NCBI GenBank assembly: GCA_009699315.1
Contig: WLOK01000009.1
Location: forward strand, 1-33,711
Direction of reading: 5' to 3'
Source of the DNA: Actinomycetota bacterium
GTDB lineage: Bacteria > Actinomycetota > Actinomycetes > S36-B12
DNA: 33,711 bases
The position numbers were made by a program, and so were the translations under genes. The notes under the pieces are model-generated. The model made no database searches, was not told the origin of the DNA, and saw only the letters and a program-made list of their open reading frames with translations. Position 1 is the first letter of the stretch, and every line of letters begins with the position of its first letter. Below are positions 1 through 8,381 of the stretch, piece by piece.

Positions 1-184
1 AATCCATGAGCTTCGCAACTGGCGGCTTTGCCATCGGCGCAACCTCGACGAGGTCGAGATCGGACTCCTGAGCAAGGCGCAGCGCATCATCGATCCGCAC
101 GATCCCGACCTGCTCACCATTGGGCCCGACTAAGCGGACTTCAGGTACGCGGATGCGATCGTTGATCCTTGGCTCGACGCTGAT
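1..184 (-). CDS. infC: Translation initiation factor IF-3, N-terminal part (cut by window edge)
   Basis: Reading leftward from 184, the frame gives 61 residues of the IF3 N-terminal domain, including [17 protein letters not shown] and DLDLVEVAP, and runs off the window. IF3 binds the 30S subunit, checks the start codon and initiator tRNA, and keeps subunits apart. No ATG, GTG or TTG sits at the expected beginning. An AAGGAGG Shine-Dalgarno (191-197 region on the forward strand) lies four bases upstream of ATC (184-182), so AUC is the likely start. AUU/AUC starts are the classical basis of IF3 autoregulation and are known in infC. The only nearby alternative is an in-frame GTG at 229-227, which has a poor ribosome site and would add 15 Gly/Pro/Ser-rich residues. 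The gene family is certain; the start is well supported but not proven. Confidence 0.95.
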   Translation of the reverse strand, partial: MSVEPRINDRIRVPEVRLVGPNGEQVGIVRIDDALRLAQESDLDLVEVAPMAKPPVAKLMD

Positions 185-373
185 AGTGCCTCCTTGGGTG
201 CTGCCCCGCCCGGAGGGTCCGGGTGGCACGCGCGCAGCCCCGGACAGACACGTCTGGCGTGTCTAGACCCGTACTCGCCTGAGGCGGCATGGGTGGGAAC
301 CGGAGGCTCCGCTTGTGTGATCCATAGGGTAGCAGGCCCCTCAGGGGGGTCTGCAAGTTCGATGCCCCGACGC
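185..373 (-). promoter_or_regulatory. Structured 5' leader of infC
   Basis: This 189-base gene-free stretch between hisG and infC is rich in perfect inverted repeats. One hairpin has a 7-bp stem (246-252 with 258-264, 5-base loop). Directly next to it a second has a 7-bp stem (217-223 with 239-245, 15-base loop). A third G/C-only repeat lies at 333-353. None is followed by a T-run, so they look like leader structure rather than terminators. The last hairpin ends about 20 bases before the Shine-Dalgarno of infC, which suits translational control of the infC operon. No match to a named RNA family can be claimed from reading alone. Confidence 0.5.
326..356 (-). promoter_or_regulatory. Possible infC promoter
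   Basis: On the minus strand TTGCAG (356-351) is followed after 19 bases by TACCCT (331-326), which fits the actinobacterial TAnnnT -10 pattern. The spacer is slightly long. It is positioned so that transcription would begin around 320 and include both adjacent hairpins at 217-264. Moderate to low confidence, based on sequence resemblance only. Confidence 0.35.
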
Positions 374-1219
374 CTACAGGCGGCAAGCACTGATGTCGGT
401 CACGAGGATGCCGCGAGCCCCAAGATCGTAGAGCTCGTCCATGATCCGATGTAGGTCCACCTTGGGGACCATGGCCCGAACTGCCCGCCAAGTGGGGTCA
501 TGAAGGGGCGAGACGGTGGGTGATTCGAAACCTGGGGTGATCGCGCAGGCACGGTCGAGGTGCTCGACTGCCACGTCGTAGTCAATGAGCACATAGGCGC
601 GAGCGACCATGACTCCTTCAAGTCGACGCACGAAGGTATCGACGGCTGGGTCGGCGGCCGCACCTCGGCGCCGCACGACGGTCGCTTCGCTGATCAGGAT
701 CGGGTCACCAATGACGCTGAGGCCGGCTTGGCGCAGAGTGGTTCCGGTGTCGACGACATCAGCGATCGCATCGGCGACACCGAGAGCGACCGCGTTTTCG
801 ACAGCGCCTTCCAGCTCGACGATCGATGCCTGGATGCCTTCACGACTCAAGTAGTCGCTCAGAACCCGGCCATACGACGTAGCGATGCGAAGACCTTGCA
901 GATCGAGCACCGAGGACGCGGTTCCCGTCGGAGCGGCCAGCCGGAAGGTCGATGGTGCGAATCCTAGAGGGACGAGTTCTTCAGCCGGAGCGCCCGAATC
1001 AAGCAGCATGTCACGACCTGTGATCCCGATCTCCAAAGTTCCGGCACCCACGTATGTCGCGATGTCACGGGGACGCAGAAAGAAGAACTCCACGTCGTTG
1101 ATGGGATCTTGAACCACCAAGTCTCGACCAGTCATCGATACGCGATAGCCAGCCTCGATGAGAATCTCGCGAGCGGGCTCAGCCAACTGACCCTTATTGG
1201 GAATCGCAACACGCAGCAT
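374..1219 (-). CDS. hisG: ATP phosphoribosyltransferase (long form)
   Basis: HisG joins ATP and PRPP to give phosphoribosyl-ATP, the committed and histidine-inhibited step of histidine synthesis. The 281-residue protein begins with MLRVAIPNKGQL and carries the PRPP-binding signature DVVDTGTTLR at about 154-163. The C-terminal third, up to the typical ending VPKVDLHRIMDELYDLGA, is the ACT-like regulatory domain. This makes it the long, homohexameric form that needs no HisZ. The ATG at 1219 follows a good AGGAG site, nine bases after the hisE stop. It is the last gene of the metK-led unit. The hisE-hisG pair following ribH is the arrangement known from Streptomyces. Confidence 0.97.
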   Translation of the reverse strand: MLRVAIPNKGQLAEPAREILIEAGYRVSMTGRDLVVQDPINDVEFFFLRPRDIATYVGAGTLEIGITGRDMLLDSGAPAEELVPLGFAPSTFRLAAPTGTASSVLDLQGLRIATSYGRVLSDYLSREGIQASIVELEGAVENAVALGVADAIADVVDTGTTLRQAGLSVIGDPILISEATVVRRRGAAADPAVDTFVRRLEGVMVARAYVLIDYDVAVEHLDRACAITPGFESPTVSPLHDPTWRAVRAMVPKVDLHRIMDELYDLGARGILVTDISACRL

Positions 1220-1228
1220 CGAAAACTC

Positions 1229-1492
1229 CTAAAGACACTCATAGACATCGGACAAGGTCACACCACTGGCGAGCATGAGCGCCTGCGTCTGATACAGCAA
1301 CTGCGCGATCTCCTCAGCAGTGCGCTGCTTGCCTTCATGCTCGGCTGCCATCCACGCCTCGGCGGCCTCTTCAACTACCTTCTTGCCCACAGCGTGAACC
1401 CCCTGGGCAACAAGGGCCACGGTGGAGGAGCCGGGATCGCCTTCAGCCACCTTGCGGTGCAACTCTGCGTATAACTCATCGAACGTCTTCAC
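1229..1492 (-). CDS. hisE: Phosphoribosyl-ATP pyrophosphatase
   Basis: HisE hydrolyses phosphoribosyl-ATP to phosphoribosyl-AMP and pyrophosphate, the second step of histidine synthesis, in the cytoplasm. The 87-residue product has the MazG-like all-helical signature [14 protein letters not shown] in its middle and the Glu-rich segment EEIAQLLYQ, as expected for Mg-binding HisE proteins. I choose the GTG at 1492, which gives the family-typical N-terminus [15 protein letters not shown] at 1501 in the same frame would add three residues but has no Shine-Dalgarno. HisI activity is not fused, so it must be encoded elsewhere. It lies directly upstream of hisG, 27 bases after ribH. Confidence 0.93.
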   Translation of the reverse strand: MKTFDELYAELHRKVAEGDPGSSTVALVAQGVHAVGKKVVEEAAEAWMAAEHEGKQRTAEEIAQLLYQTQALMLASGVTLSDVYECL

Positions 1493-1519
1493 GTGGCCCA
1501 CTGTAGGGGCAAAAAGTAA

Positions 1520-1990
1520 CTACAGGGTGCGCAGGGTCACAGCGGTCGACAAAGCAGCCTCAGCAGCTTCCCGGCCCTTGTTCTCTCGCGAACCGGGCAG
1601 TCCGGCACGATCACGGGCCTGCTCCTCGTTATCGCAGGTAAGTAGCCCAAATCCCACTGGCACGCCGGAGTCGACAGCCACGCGAACCAAACCTTCGCTA
1701 GTCGCAGCGCTGACGTACTCAAAGTGGGGCGTACCCCCGCGGATGATGACGCCCAGAGCTATGACGGCGTCGTATCCGCGCTGGGTCAGCGCCCGTGCTA
1801 CAACAGGCAGTTCAAAGGAACCGGTCACCCGGACCACCTTCGGGTCGGTCACGCCGGCCCCCGCGCACGTTTCGAGCGCACCGTTTATGAGCCCCGTCAT
1901 GATCTCGTCGTGCCACATGGAGGCAACGATGGCGACCTTCAGGTCGCTCAGCCCGGAGAGACGAATAGTGGGTGAACCCGCACCGCTCAC
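1520..1990 (-). CDS. ribH: 6,7-dimethyl-8-ribityllumazine synthase
   Basis: RibH condenses the RibD-derived ribitylaminopyrimidine with the RibB-derived dihydroxybutanone phosphate to make lumazine, the riboflavin synthase substrate. The 156-residue protein shows [12 protein letters not shown] at about 57-68, [11 protein letters not shown] with the catalytic His near 89, and the [11 protein letters not shown] segment, all hallmarks of the family. These proteins form pentamers or 60-mer capsids. The GTG start at 1990 overlaps the TGA of ribBA (GTGA), indicating translational coupling. It is the last rib gene in the cluster. Confidence 0.97.
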   Translation of the reverse strand: MSGAGSPTIRLSGLSDLKVAIVASMWHDEIMTGLINGALETCAGAGVTDPKVVRVTGSFELPVVARALTQRGYDAVIALGVIIRGGTPHFEYVSAATSEGLVRVAVDSGVPVGFGLLTCDNEEQARDRAGLPGSRENKGREAAEAALSTAVTLRTL

Positions 1991-3237
1991 TTGCTGTCCT
2001 CCTCGAAGATCAGTTCGTGGCCGAAACGATCGCGCTTCGTGCGCAAGTAAGCAGCGTTGTGGTCATTCGGGTGCATTTCCAGCGGAACTCGCTCAATTAT
2101 TGAGAGACCGTAGCCCTCAAGTCCGGCGCGCTTCGCCGGATTGTTCGTCAGCAAACGCATCGATTTCACCCCGAGGTCGGCAAGGATCTGCGCTCCGGTG
2201 CCGTATTCGCGGGCATCAGCGGGAAGCCCCAGATCAAGATTGGCATCCATGGTGTCTCGCCCTCCGTCTTGGAGTGCATACGCCTGCAGTTTTTGGAGAA
2301 GACCAATCCCACGGCCTTCGTGCCCGCGCACGTAGAGGACAACACCGCGGCCCTCTGTGGCGATGCGACGCAACGCGGCCTGAAGTTGCGGACCGCAATC
2401 ACACCGCAAGGATCCAAATACATCTCCAGTCAAACATTCGGAGTGGACCCGAACCAAGACACTCTCACCATCACCGATATCGCCGGCGATGAGCGCGATG
2501 TGCTCCACGTCATCGATCAAACTTCGATAGCCCACGGCTCGAAAATCTCCGAACTCCGAGGGAAGAATCGTCTCGGCGACCATCTGAACCTGCTTCTCAG
2601 TGCGTCGCCGATAGCGAATGAGGTCGGCGATTGAGATCATGACGAGTCCGTGCGTGTCAGAAAACGCACGGCAATCGTCTGCACGCATCATCGTGCCGTC
2701 GTCGTTGACCAACTCGCACAAGGCGCCAGCGGGGCGCAGTCCAGCGAGTTTCGCCAAGTCCACAGATGCCTCGGTGTGCCCGGCGCGACGCAGGACTCCG
2801 CCTTCAACCGCACGCAGCGGCATGACGTGTCCGGGGCGCGTGAGTTGGTGCGGAGTGGTCTCTGGATCGGCGAGCATGCTCAAGGTGAGCGAACGGTCTT
2901 CTGCGGAGATTCCTGTTGCGACAACATCACGGGCGTCAACAGAGATCGCGTAAGCAGTCCCGCGTCGGTCCTCATTGATCACTGTCATCGGAGGTAGATG
3001 AAGTCGGTCAAGATCTTCACCGGTCATGCCGACGCAGATGTAGCCAGATGTGTGCCGGACCATGAATGCCGTCATCTCGGTCGTTGCCAACTCCGCGGCA
3101 AAGATCAGATCGCCTTCGTTTTCGCGGTCAGCGTCATCGACAACCACCACCGGACGTCCGGCCTTTATGGCCGCAACGGCGTCCTCGATGGAGTCGAGTC
3201 GCGTGTGGACCTGCTCGCCCGAATCAGCGACTGTCAT
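1987..3237 (-). CDS. ribBA: Bifunctional DHBP synthase / GTP cyclohydrolase II
   Basis: This fusion supplies both arms of riboflavin synthesis. The N-terminal RibB domain (about 1-210) turns ribulose 5-phosphate into dihydroxybutanone phosphate. The C-terminal RibA domain (about 215-416) opens GTP. RibB signatures are DRENEGD (about 37-43), [20 protein letters not shown] and [10 protein letters not shown]. RibA shows the zinc triad Cys268, Cys279 and Cys281 in the segment [14 protein letters not shown]. Both halves therefore look active. I choose the ATG at 3237, preceded by GGGAGGG, over an upstream in-frame start at 3264; it overlaps the end of ribE by 14 bases. The neighbouring rpe consumes or supplies the same ribulose 5-phosphate pool. 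Confidence 0.96.
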   Translation of the reverse strand: MTVADSGEQVHTRLDSIEDAVAAIKAGRPVVVVDDADRENEGDLIFAAELATTEMTAFMVRHTSGYICVGMTGEDLDRLHLPPMTVINEDRRGTAYAISVDARDVVATGISAEDRSLTLSMLADPETTPHQLTRPGHVMPLRAVEGGVLRRAGHTEASVDLAKLAGLRPAGALCELVNDDGTMMRADDCRAFSDTHGLVMISIADLIRYRRRTEKQVQMVAETILPSEFGDFRAVGYRSLIDDVEHIALIAGDIGDGESVLVRVHSECLTGDVFGSLRCDCGPQLQAALRRIATEGRGVVLYVRGHEGRGIGLLQKLQAYALQDGGRDTMDANLDLGLPADAREYGTGAQILADLGVKSMRLLTNNPAKRAGLEGYGLSIIERVPLEMHPNDHNAAYLRTKRDRFGHELIFEEDSK

Positions 3238-3841
3238 CGACCCTCCCAGCCAAAAGCCCCTCAACGTACTTCGCTAGTACGTCAACCTCTAGGTTCACGA
3301 TAGCCCCTGCAACAACAGCGCCCATCGACGTGTTCTCCAGGGTCGTCGGAATCAACGAGACCTCAAGCCAGGGATCCTGCCCATGCTCCACCGCGGCGAC
3401 AGTCAGGCTTACTCCGTCGATGGCGATTGAGCCCTTTTCGACCACATATTTCGCGAGGCCTGCGGGGACTGCGATGCGAACTACCTCCCAATGGTCCGAT
3501 GGTGTGCGAAGCAACACGGTGCCTACACCGTCAACGTGGCCCTGCATGATGTGGCCGCCCAGACGCGAGGTCGGAGTTACTGCCCGCTCAAGGTTGACGC
3601 GCGCACCTGGTACGGCTTGCGCGAGCGACGTGCGGTTGAGCGTCTCGCGCATCACATCTGCCGAGAACACGCCATCCTTTACGTCGACCACGGTGAGGCA
3701 TACGCCATTGACTGCAATGGAGTCTCCTTCGGAGGCATCTGACGTCACGAGCAGACCCTCAACGCGCATGAGTGCTGCGTCGTCGGAGTACCAATCGATA
3801 GACACCACACGCCCTTGCTCTTCGACGATGCCAGTGAACAT
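3224..3841 (-). CDS. ribE: Riboflavin synthase alpha subunit
   Basis: Riboflavin synthase dismutates two lumazine molecules to riboflavin and the pyrimidine returned to RibH. The 205-residue protein has the two tandem lumazine-binding beta-barrel repeats. The first begins [12 protein letters not shown] and contains [13 protein letters not shown]. The second contains [11 protein letters not shown] and [12 protein letters not shown]. The repeated G-S/D-x-A-[VI]-[ND]-G-V pattern is diagnostic of the trimeric alpha-type enzyme. The ATG at 3841 shares its last base position with the TGA end of ribD, so the genes are coupled. Some species call this gene ribC. Confidence 0.97.
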   Translation of the reverse strand: MFTGIVEEQGRVVSIDWYSDDAALMRVEGLLVTSDASEGDSIAVNGVCLTVVDVKDGVFSADVMRETLNRTSLAQAVPGARVNLERAVTPTSRLGGHIMQGHVDGVGTVLLRTPSDHWEVVRIAVPAGLAKYVVEKGSIAIDGVSLTVAAVEHGQDPWLEVSLIPTTLENTSMGAVVAGAIVNLEVDVLAKYVEGLLAGRVDDSR

Positions 3842-4848
3842 CAGGCCTCCCTCACTACGTAGGCGTCAATTCGAACATCCGCTCCGCACATCTGCACGTT
3901 GGAGACCTTCAGCGATACCCGCTCCGACAGAGTCGATATGCCAAGATCTGCGATGGCTGAAGTTCCTGAGCCCAAGATCGCCGGCGCGGTATACCACCGA
4001 ACCTCGTCTACGAGCCCCGCTTGCACAAATGCGGCAGCCACCGTGGCACCTCCTTCGACCAGGAGCGTGCGGATCTCACGCTCCTGTAAAACCCGGAGAA
4101 CCTCGTGCGGATCGCGTGAGCGAACATGCAGCGCGGTAGCGGAGACAGCACAGGACATCGGAATATCCCGGAGCCCCATCACGACGGGGAGGGGTTGCGC
4201 ACCCGAAAAATCGGGTAGCCGAACACTGAGTTGCGGATTGTCACTAAGCACCGTGGAGGTGCCGACAAGAATGGCGTCAACCTCAGCTCGCAGGCGATGG
4301 ACGTCGGTTCGAGCGTCTTCACCGGTGATCCACGTCGCTGTTCCGTCGCTTGCAGAGATCCGACCGTCCAAGGTTGCGGCAACCTTCCAGATGACCCACG
4401 GCCATCCTCGATGCACCGCGGTGCTCCACCGCGTGTTGATCGCGAGGCAGTCGTCCTCAAGGACACCGCGCTCGACAACTATGCCGGCCGCCTCCAACGC
4501 ATCGGCGCCTCCTTTGGCAACAGAATGCGGGTCACTTTGACCGAATACAACTCGAGCCACACCTGAATTGATTAGAGCCTCTACACAAGGTCCAGTACGT
4601 CCCGTGTGGTTGCAAGGTTCGAGTGTTACGACTGCTGTAGCGCCCTCCGCAGCAGGGCCAGCGGCTTTGAGGGCAACTACCTCGGCATGATCGCTACCGG
4701 CCCCCAGATGCGCACCTTCGGCAATGACCACGTCTGTGGAGTCCAAAATGACGCAACCGACTCGAGGATTAGGCCCACGAACGGTGCCCGCTGCAGTAGC
4801 AAGACGAAGCGCGCGCTCCATAGCTGCCAATTCGGCGGACGATGGCAC
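3841..4848 (-). CDS. ribD: Bifunctional pyrimidine deaminase / reductase of riboflavin synthesis
   Basis: RibD deaminates the GTP cyclohydrolase II product and then reduces its ribose side chain with NADPH. The N-terminal cytidine-deaminase-like domain (about 1-145) has the zinc ligands and catalytic Glu in DHAEVVAL (His54, Glu56) and EPCNHTGRTGPC (Cys79, Cys88). The C-terminal reductase domain (about 150-335) has KVAATLDGRIS, TATWITG and LLVEGGATV. The GTG start at 4848 lies immediately after the rpe TAG. An internal ATG ten residues in would also retain the fold, but the GTG gives the usual N-terminal helix. The rib order D-E-BA-H is complete here for riboflavin, apart from the unlinked phosphatase. 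Confidence 0.96.
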   Translation of the reverse strand: MPSSAELAAMERALRLATAAGTVRGPNPRVGCVILDSTDVVIAEGAHLGAGSDHAEVVALKAAGPAAEGATAVVTLEPCNHTGRTGPCVEALINSGVARVVFGQSDPHSVAKGGADALEAAGIVVERGVLEDDCLAINTRWSTAVHRGWPWVIWKVAATLDGRISASDGTATWITGEDARTDVHRLRAEVDAILVGTSTVLSDNPQLSVRLPDFSGAQPLPVVMGLRDIPMSCAVSATALHVRSRDPHEVLRVLQEREIRTLLVEGGATVAAAFVQAGLVDEVRWYTAPAILGSGTSAIADLGISTLSERVSLKVSNVQMCGADVRIDAYVVREA

Positions 4849-5517
4849 CTAGCGACCCGATCCTGCTTTTGTGGCCATTTCGCGCAGTTGACCGACCATG
4901 GCATCAGGATCTGCGGCCGCGAAGACTGCGGAGCCAGCTACGAAGACATCTGCACCGGCTGAGGCACAGCGTTCGATCGTGTCGACCGAGACTCCCCCGT
5001 CCACCTGCAGCCACACCTCTCCTCCGGACTTTCGGATGAGTTCACGCGCAATCGTGATCTTTGGCAGCACAACATCAAGGAACTTCTGGCCACCAAAGCC
5101 AGGTTCGACCGTCATCAGCAAGAGCATGTCGATCTCAGGGAACATGTCCGCGTACGGCTCCACGGGGGTCGCCGGACGAAGCCCTATGCCAGCCCGAGCG
5201 CCCTGCGCTCGAAGTTCTCGGGCGAGCCGGATCGGGGCACGCGCCGCTTCGACATGAAAGGTCACGCTTGCGGCCCCGGCCTCTGCGTAGGCAGGCGCCC
5301 AGCGGTCGGGGTCTTCGATCATCAGGTGACAATCCAGCGGGATTGTGGTCGCCTTGAGCAACGACTCCACGATTGGAAGTCCAAGGGTGAGGTTAGGGAC
5401 AAAGTGGTTGTCCATGACATCCACGTGGAGCATGTCAGCGGAGGACACTCGGGCAGCCTCATCAGCGAGGCGCGCGAAATCTGACGCTAGGAGACTTGGG
5501 CACAGGAGAGGAGCCAT
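4849..5517 (-). CDS. rpe: Ribulose-phosphate 3-epimerase
   Basis: Rpe interconverts ribulose 5-phosphate and xylulose 5-phosphate in the pentose phosphate pathway. The 222-residue TIM barrel shows the metal and active-site segments [17 protein letters not shown] (His31, Asp33), [20 protein letters not shown] and [13 protein letters not shown]. The open frame extends upstream to 5670, but the family start is the ATG at 5517 ([14 protein letters not shown]). That start lies ten bases after the rsmB stop and has no strong Shine-Dalgarno, suggesting coupling to rsmB translation. Its place just upstream of the rib genes matches mycobacteria and makes metabolic sense, because RibB uses ribulose 5-phosphate. 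Confidence 0.96.
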   Translation of the reverse strand: MAPLLCPSLLASDFARLADEAARVSSADMLHVDVMDNHFVPNLTLGLPIVESLLKATTIPLDCHLMIEDPDRWAPAYAEAGAASVTFHVEAARAPIRLARELRAQGARAGIGLRPATPVEPYADMFPEIDMLLLMTVEPGFGGQKFLDVVLPKITIARELIRKSGGEVWLQVDGGVSVDTIERCASAGADVFVAGSAVFAAADPDAMVGQLREMATKAGSGR

Positions 5518-5527
5518 GTACCGAAGG

Positions 5528-6868
5528 CTACCGGCGACGGAGCATGGCGAGGTACATCCCGTCCGTCCCATGGATGTCGGGCCACAGGCGCACCCCGAGC
5601 CCGCGCCCCAGATCAGGGATTCCGGGTAGGAATTCGCGTGCGTCCAACTGCTCCACATCAGTGCGGCCACGCAGAACGTCGGAGACCACTAGGTCCGTTT
5701 CGGCGGTATGCGGTGAGCAGGTCGAATAGGCCACCACTCCCCCAGGTCTGGTGGCATCCAGCGCTGCCGACAGCAACCCGATCTGGATCGGCCGTAACGT
5801 TGCGAGGTCAGAGGGAGTACGCCGCCAGCGCGCCTCGGGACGCTTGCGCAGGGCACCGATCCCAGTGCATGGCACATCGGCGAGAGTCCGGTCGAACCTG
5901 ACAGCACCCCACGGCGCCGCGGTGGAGTCACCGACCAGGACCTCTACGCCTGGCCCGACGCTGCGAGAGACGAGCGCGGCCCGATGGGCATGTTGCTCAA
6001 CGGCGGTGAGGCGGGCACCCCGCTCACGTGCAAGCCCCGCGAGTAGCGCCGCCTTGCCACCGGGCCCAGCAGCCAGGTCCAACCAGCGCACGTCACTGTC
6101 GACACTCGCACGCGAGAGCGCGATGGCAACCAGTTGACTGCCTTCGTCTTGTACTCCCACATCGCCTGTTGTCACAGGCCGCAGTTCTTCGGGCTGACCG
6201 GTGAGCAAGGTTGCGGCATAAGGCGACCAGCGACCGGGCTCCACCCTCGAGTCAGCAAGCAGGTCGGACACGAGCGCGCGACCTGGCCGCGCAACGAGAG
6301 TCGGACGAGCAGGTTCGTTGTCTGCACGAAGTACATCAACGATCCTTGCCGGGTCTGCCCCGTCTGCCGCGAGCGCCTGCTGAAGCGCCCGCACGATCCA
6401 GACTGGGTGCGACCACTCGATGGAAAGTGCGTCGACTCCGGTGAGATCGCGCGTGATGATCTCGACCCACTCTTCAGGAGTTTTGGCGGTCACTTTGCGC
6501 AAGACCGCATTGGCCATCTTGGCCGGACCATCGCCGCAGACGGACCGCGCAAGGTCCACACTTTCACCTACTGCGGCGTGATCGGGCACACGCATGTGCA
6601 CGATCTGATGAACGCCGAGGCGAAGCACATCAAGAAGTCGGCCATCAAGTTTGGCAAGCGGTCGATCTACACATTGAGCCAGAATCGCGTCGTATCGACC
6701 CCGCCAACGCAGGGTGCCATAAGCGAGTTCGGTGGCAAAGGCTGCATCTCTGCCAGAGACACCAACCTTGTCGAGAATCCCGCTCCACACGAGATTTGCG
6801 TACGCATCACGAGCTGCAACCTCATGCAAAAGGTCGTACGCGGCCCGTCGCGCTAAGTCGACACTCAT
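5528..6868 (-). CDS. rsmB: 16S rRNA m5C967 methyltransferase (RsmB/Fmu/Sun)
   Basis: RsmB methylates cytosine 967 (E. coli numbering) of 16S rRNA with SAM. The 446-residue protein has an N-terminal NusB-like RNA-binding domain (about 1-140) and a C-terminal Rossmann methyltransferase domain. The SAM site is [17 protein letters not shown]. The two cysteines of this RNA m5C family are in [11 protein letters not shown] (Cys334) and [10 protein letters not shown] (Cys384). I choose the ATG at 6868, which overlaps the fmt stop (ATGA), over the in-frame start at 6910 inside fmt. def-fmt-rsmB is a widely conserved translation cluster. As a SAM-consuming enzyme it lies downstream of metK. Confidence 0.95.
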   Translation of the reverse strand: MSVDLARRAAYDLLHEVAARDAYANLVWSGILDKVGVSGRDAAFATELAYGTLRWRGRYDAILAQCVDRPLAKLDGRLLDVLRLGVHQIVHMRVPDHAAVGESVDLARSVCGDGPAKMANAVLRKVTAKTPEEWVEIITRDLTGVDALSIEWSHPVWIVRALQQALAADGADPARIVDVLRADNEPARPTLVARPGRALVSDLLADSRVEPGRWSPYAATLLTGQPEELRPVTTGDVGVQDEGSQLVAIALSRASVDSDVRWLDLAAGPGGKAALLAGLARERGARLTAVEQHAHRAALVSRSVGPGVEVLVGDSTAAPWGAVRFDRTLADVPCTGIGALRKRPEARWRRTPSDLATLRPIQIGLLSAALDATRPGGVVAYSTCSPHTAETDLVVSDVLRGRTDVEQLDAREFLPGIPDLGRGLGVRLWPDIHGTDGMYLAMLRRR

Positions 6869-7785
6869 ACGAAGAACTCTCCAGACTCGATACGAACTCC
6901 TCGCGCCCAATCAGATGCGGGCATTTGTCGCTTGCCAGTAGGGACAACTTCACCAAGCTCAATCGCCTGCGTTGAGGTTCCTACTAGCACGCGTGTGCGC
7001 TCAACCAAGATAACTCCCGGTGGCAAAGTCAGTTCGCGATCTATAGCGACGGGCAGGAGCCGCATCCGTTCGTTGCGAAATGTCGTCCACGCTCCCGGCG
7101 AAGGAGTGCAGGCGCGAACAACGCGCGAGACTCGAAGGCCTGTTGTTGTCCAGTCAATGCGGGCATCGTCAATGGCAATTTTGGGCGCATAGGAGACACC
7201 ATCACCGGATTGCGTTCTCGGATCAAGGCCACCGTGCTCCCACGCATCCAAGGTGCACACCAGAAGTTCCGCACCGCTCACCGAGAGTCGCCGTAGCACC
7301 TCACCTGCAGTGTCGAGGGGGGCCACAGACTCAGTCACGACACCGAGCGTGGGTCCAGTGTCCATCCCCTCGTCGAGCAAGAAAGTTGTGGCGCCAGTGA
7401 CGTCATCACCATGCAGAATCGCGGCCTGCACTGGAGCGGCACCGCGCCAGGCTGGAAGGAGCGAGAAGTGCAGGTTGATCCAACCCCGCGGAGGAACGGC
7501 GAGCACCTCACGAGGCAGGAGCGCGCCGTAGGCGACCACTGGGCAGCACTCCGGCTGCAATTCGCGCAGCAGGTCTACAAAATCGGGTAGACGGGGATTA
7601 GTAGTGATCACCGGAATGCCGAGTTCGATGGCGCGTGCAGCAACCGCACTCGGCGAGACGCTGCGTCCACGACCAGAAGCCGCTGGTGGGCGAGTAACCA
7701 CTGCAGCAATCTCGTGCTTCGATGCATGGAGCGCTTCGAGGCTGGGTACTGCAACGTCGGGCGTGCCCGCAAAAACTAGACGCAT
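6865..7785 (-). CDS. fmt: Methionyl-tRNA formyltransferase
   Basis: Fmt formylates initiator Met-tRNA with 10-formyl-tetrahydrofolate. The 306-residue protein has the formyltransferase catalytic segment INLHFSLLPAWRGAAPVQ (Asn104, His106) and MDTGP with Asp142. The C-terminal OB-like tRNA-binding domain includes VRACTPSPGAWTTF. The ATG at 7785 lies four bases after the def stop, and the gene end overlaps rsmB (ATGA). It works as a pair with Def, which removes the formyl group after synthesis. Confidence 0.97.
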   Translation of the reverse strand: MRLVFAGTPDVAVPSLEALHASKHEIAAVVTRPPAASGRGRSVSPSAVAARAIELGIPVITTNPRLPDFVDLLRELQPECCPVVAYGALLPREVLAVPPRGWINLHFSLLPAWRGAAPVQAAILHGDDVTGATTFLLDEGMDTGPTLGVVTESVAPLDTAGEVLRRLSVSGAELLVCTLDAWEHGGLDPRTQSGDGVSYAPKIAIDDARIDWTTTGLRVSRVVRACTPSPGAWTTFRNERMRLLPVAIDRELTLPPGVILVERTRVLVGTSTQAIELGEVVPTGKRQMPASDWARGVRIESGEFFV

Positions 7786-7789
7786 CGAA

Positions 7790-8335
7790 TCAAAGCCACT
7801 TGGCAGACAGCGTGTGTGGGCTTACGCGCACCTCGGGTGCGGCTTCGCCGAACCACTCCGACTCGCGAATAGTGCGCATCGCCTCTTTGCGAAGCTCAGG
7901 GGTAAGCCGGTCGATGAATAGGATTCCGTCGAGATGATCAGTCTCGTGCTGAAGGGCGCGGGCGAGCAGATCAGATCCCTCGATCTCCACCGGCTCGCCG
8001 TACATATTCATGCCTCTCGCGACCACCTGCTGCGAGCGCACAGTGTCAAACGCCAAGTCGGGCAGGGAGAGACAGCCTTCGTCGCCCTCTTGCGTTTCCA
8101 CAGACAAGGACAGAACGGGATTGATCAGATGGCCAACCTCGTCGTCGACCCACCAGGTGAACACCCGAAGACTCACGCCGATCTGCGGGGCTGCCAGCCC
8201 TGCCCCAGGAGCATCCTTCATCGTGTCCGTGAGGTCGCGTACGAGAAGTCGCAATTCCTTGTCATAGGTATCCACCTGAGCGGCGGGGGTGCGCAGCACA
8301 GGATCCCCGAATAGGCGGATGGTTCTGACTGCCAC
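7790..8335 (-). CDS. def: Peptide deformylase
   Basis: Def removes the N-formyl group from nascent proteins. All three family motifs are intact in the 181-residue protein: GAGLAAPQIG (44-53), EGCLSLP (86-92, metal ligand Cys88) and HETDHLDG (His130, Glu131, His134). The GTG start at 8335 is preceded by AGGAG at good spacing. In M. tuberculosis def is not in this cluster, whereas here it sits between priA and fmt, as in many other bacteria. It is the only gene of the unit with a gap of more than 30 bases in front (42 bases after priA), so a minor internal promoter is possible. Confidence 0.97.
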   Translation of the reverse strand: MAVRTIRLFGDPVLRTPAAQVDTYDKELRLLVRDLTDTMKDAPGAGLAAPQIGVSLRVFTWWVDDEVGHLINPVLSLSVETQEGDEGCLSLPDLAFDTVRSQQVVARGMNMYGEPVEIEGSDLLARALQHETDHLDGILFIDRLTPELRKEAMRTIRESEWFGEAAPEVRVSPHTLSAKWL

Positions 8336-8357
8336 GACGACTCCTGCCCTGTTATGT

Positions 8358-8381
8358 GTTGCCTGACAGTCTACGTGTCAG
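8358..8381 (-). repeat. Inverted repeat / weak promoter-like site at the priA-def junction
   Basis: A perfect 6-bp inverted repeat (8363-8368 with 8376-8381, 7-base spacer) straddles the priA stop codon. On the minus strand its first arm, CTGACA, resembles a -35 box, and CATAAC follows after 19 bases (forward 8351-8356 region). It could be an internal promoter for def-fmt-rsmB, a small RNA hairpin, or chance. No T-run follows, so it is not an intrinsic terminator. Confidence 0.25.

Noticed and set aside
263-325. A 20-codon ATG...TAG reading frame in the infC leader that could be a leader peptide
   Set aside because: It has no ribosome-binding site, and the best promoter candidate would start transcription downstream of its ATG. 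No run of regulatory codons is visible.
1501-1525. Inverted repeat CTGTAG...CTACAG with a T5 run between ribH and hisE, terminator-like at first sight
   Set aside because: The T-run lies in the loop and not after the stem, the stem is only 6 bp of weak pairs, and hisE-hisG clearly follow ribH as in other actinobacteria.
1422-4139. Long plus-strand open frames (356 and 357 codons) opposite hisE, ribH, ribBA, ribE and ribD
   Set aside because: They are antisense shadows in G+C-rich coding DNA: low-complexity Ser/Arg/Thr composition, no family resemblance, and they cross several real gene borders.
1987-4848. Possible FMN riboswitch for the rib genes
   Set aside because: The rib genes overlap one another and rpe, leaving no space for the aptamer, and none of its conserved segments is visible.
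5517-5670. Extended rpe start at 5670
   Set aside because: The extension overlaps the conserved end of rsmB and has unusual Trp/Cys/Ser-rich sequence. The family N-terminus begins at 5517.
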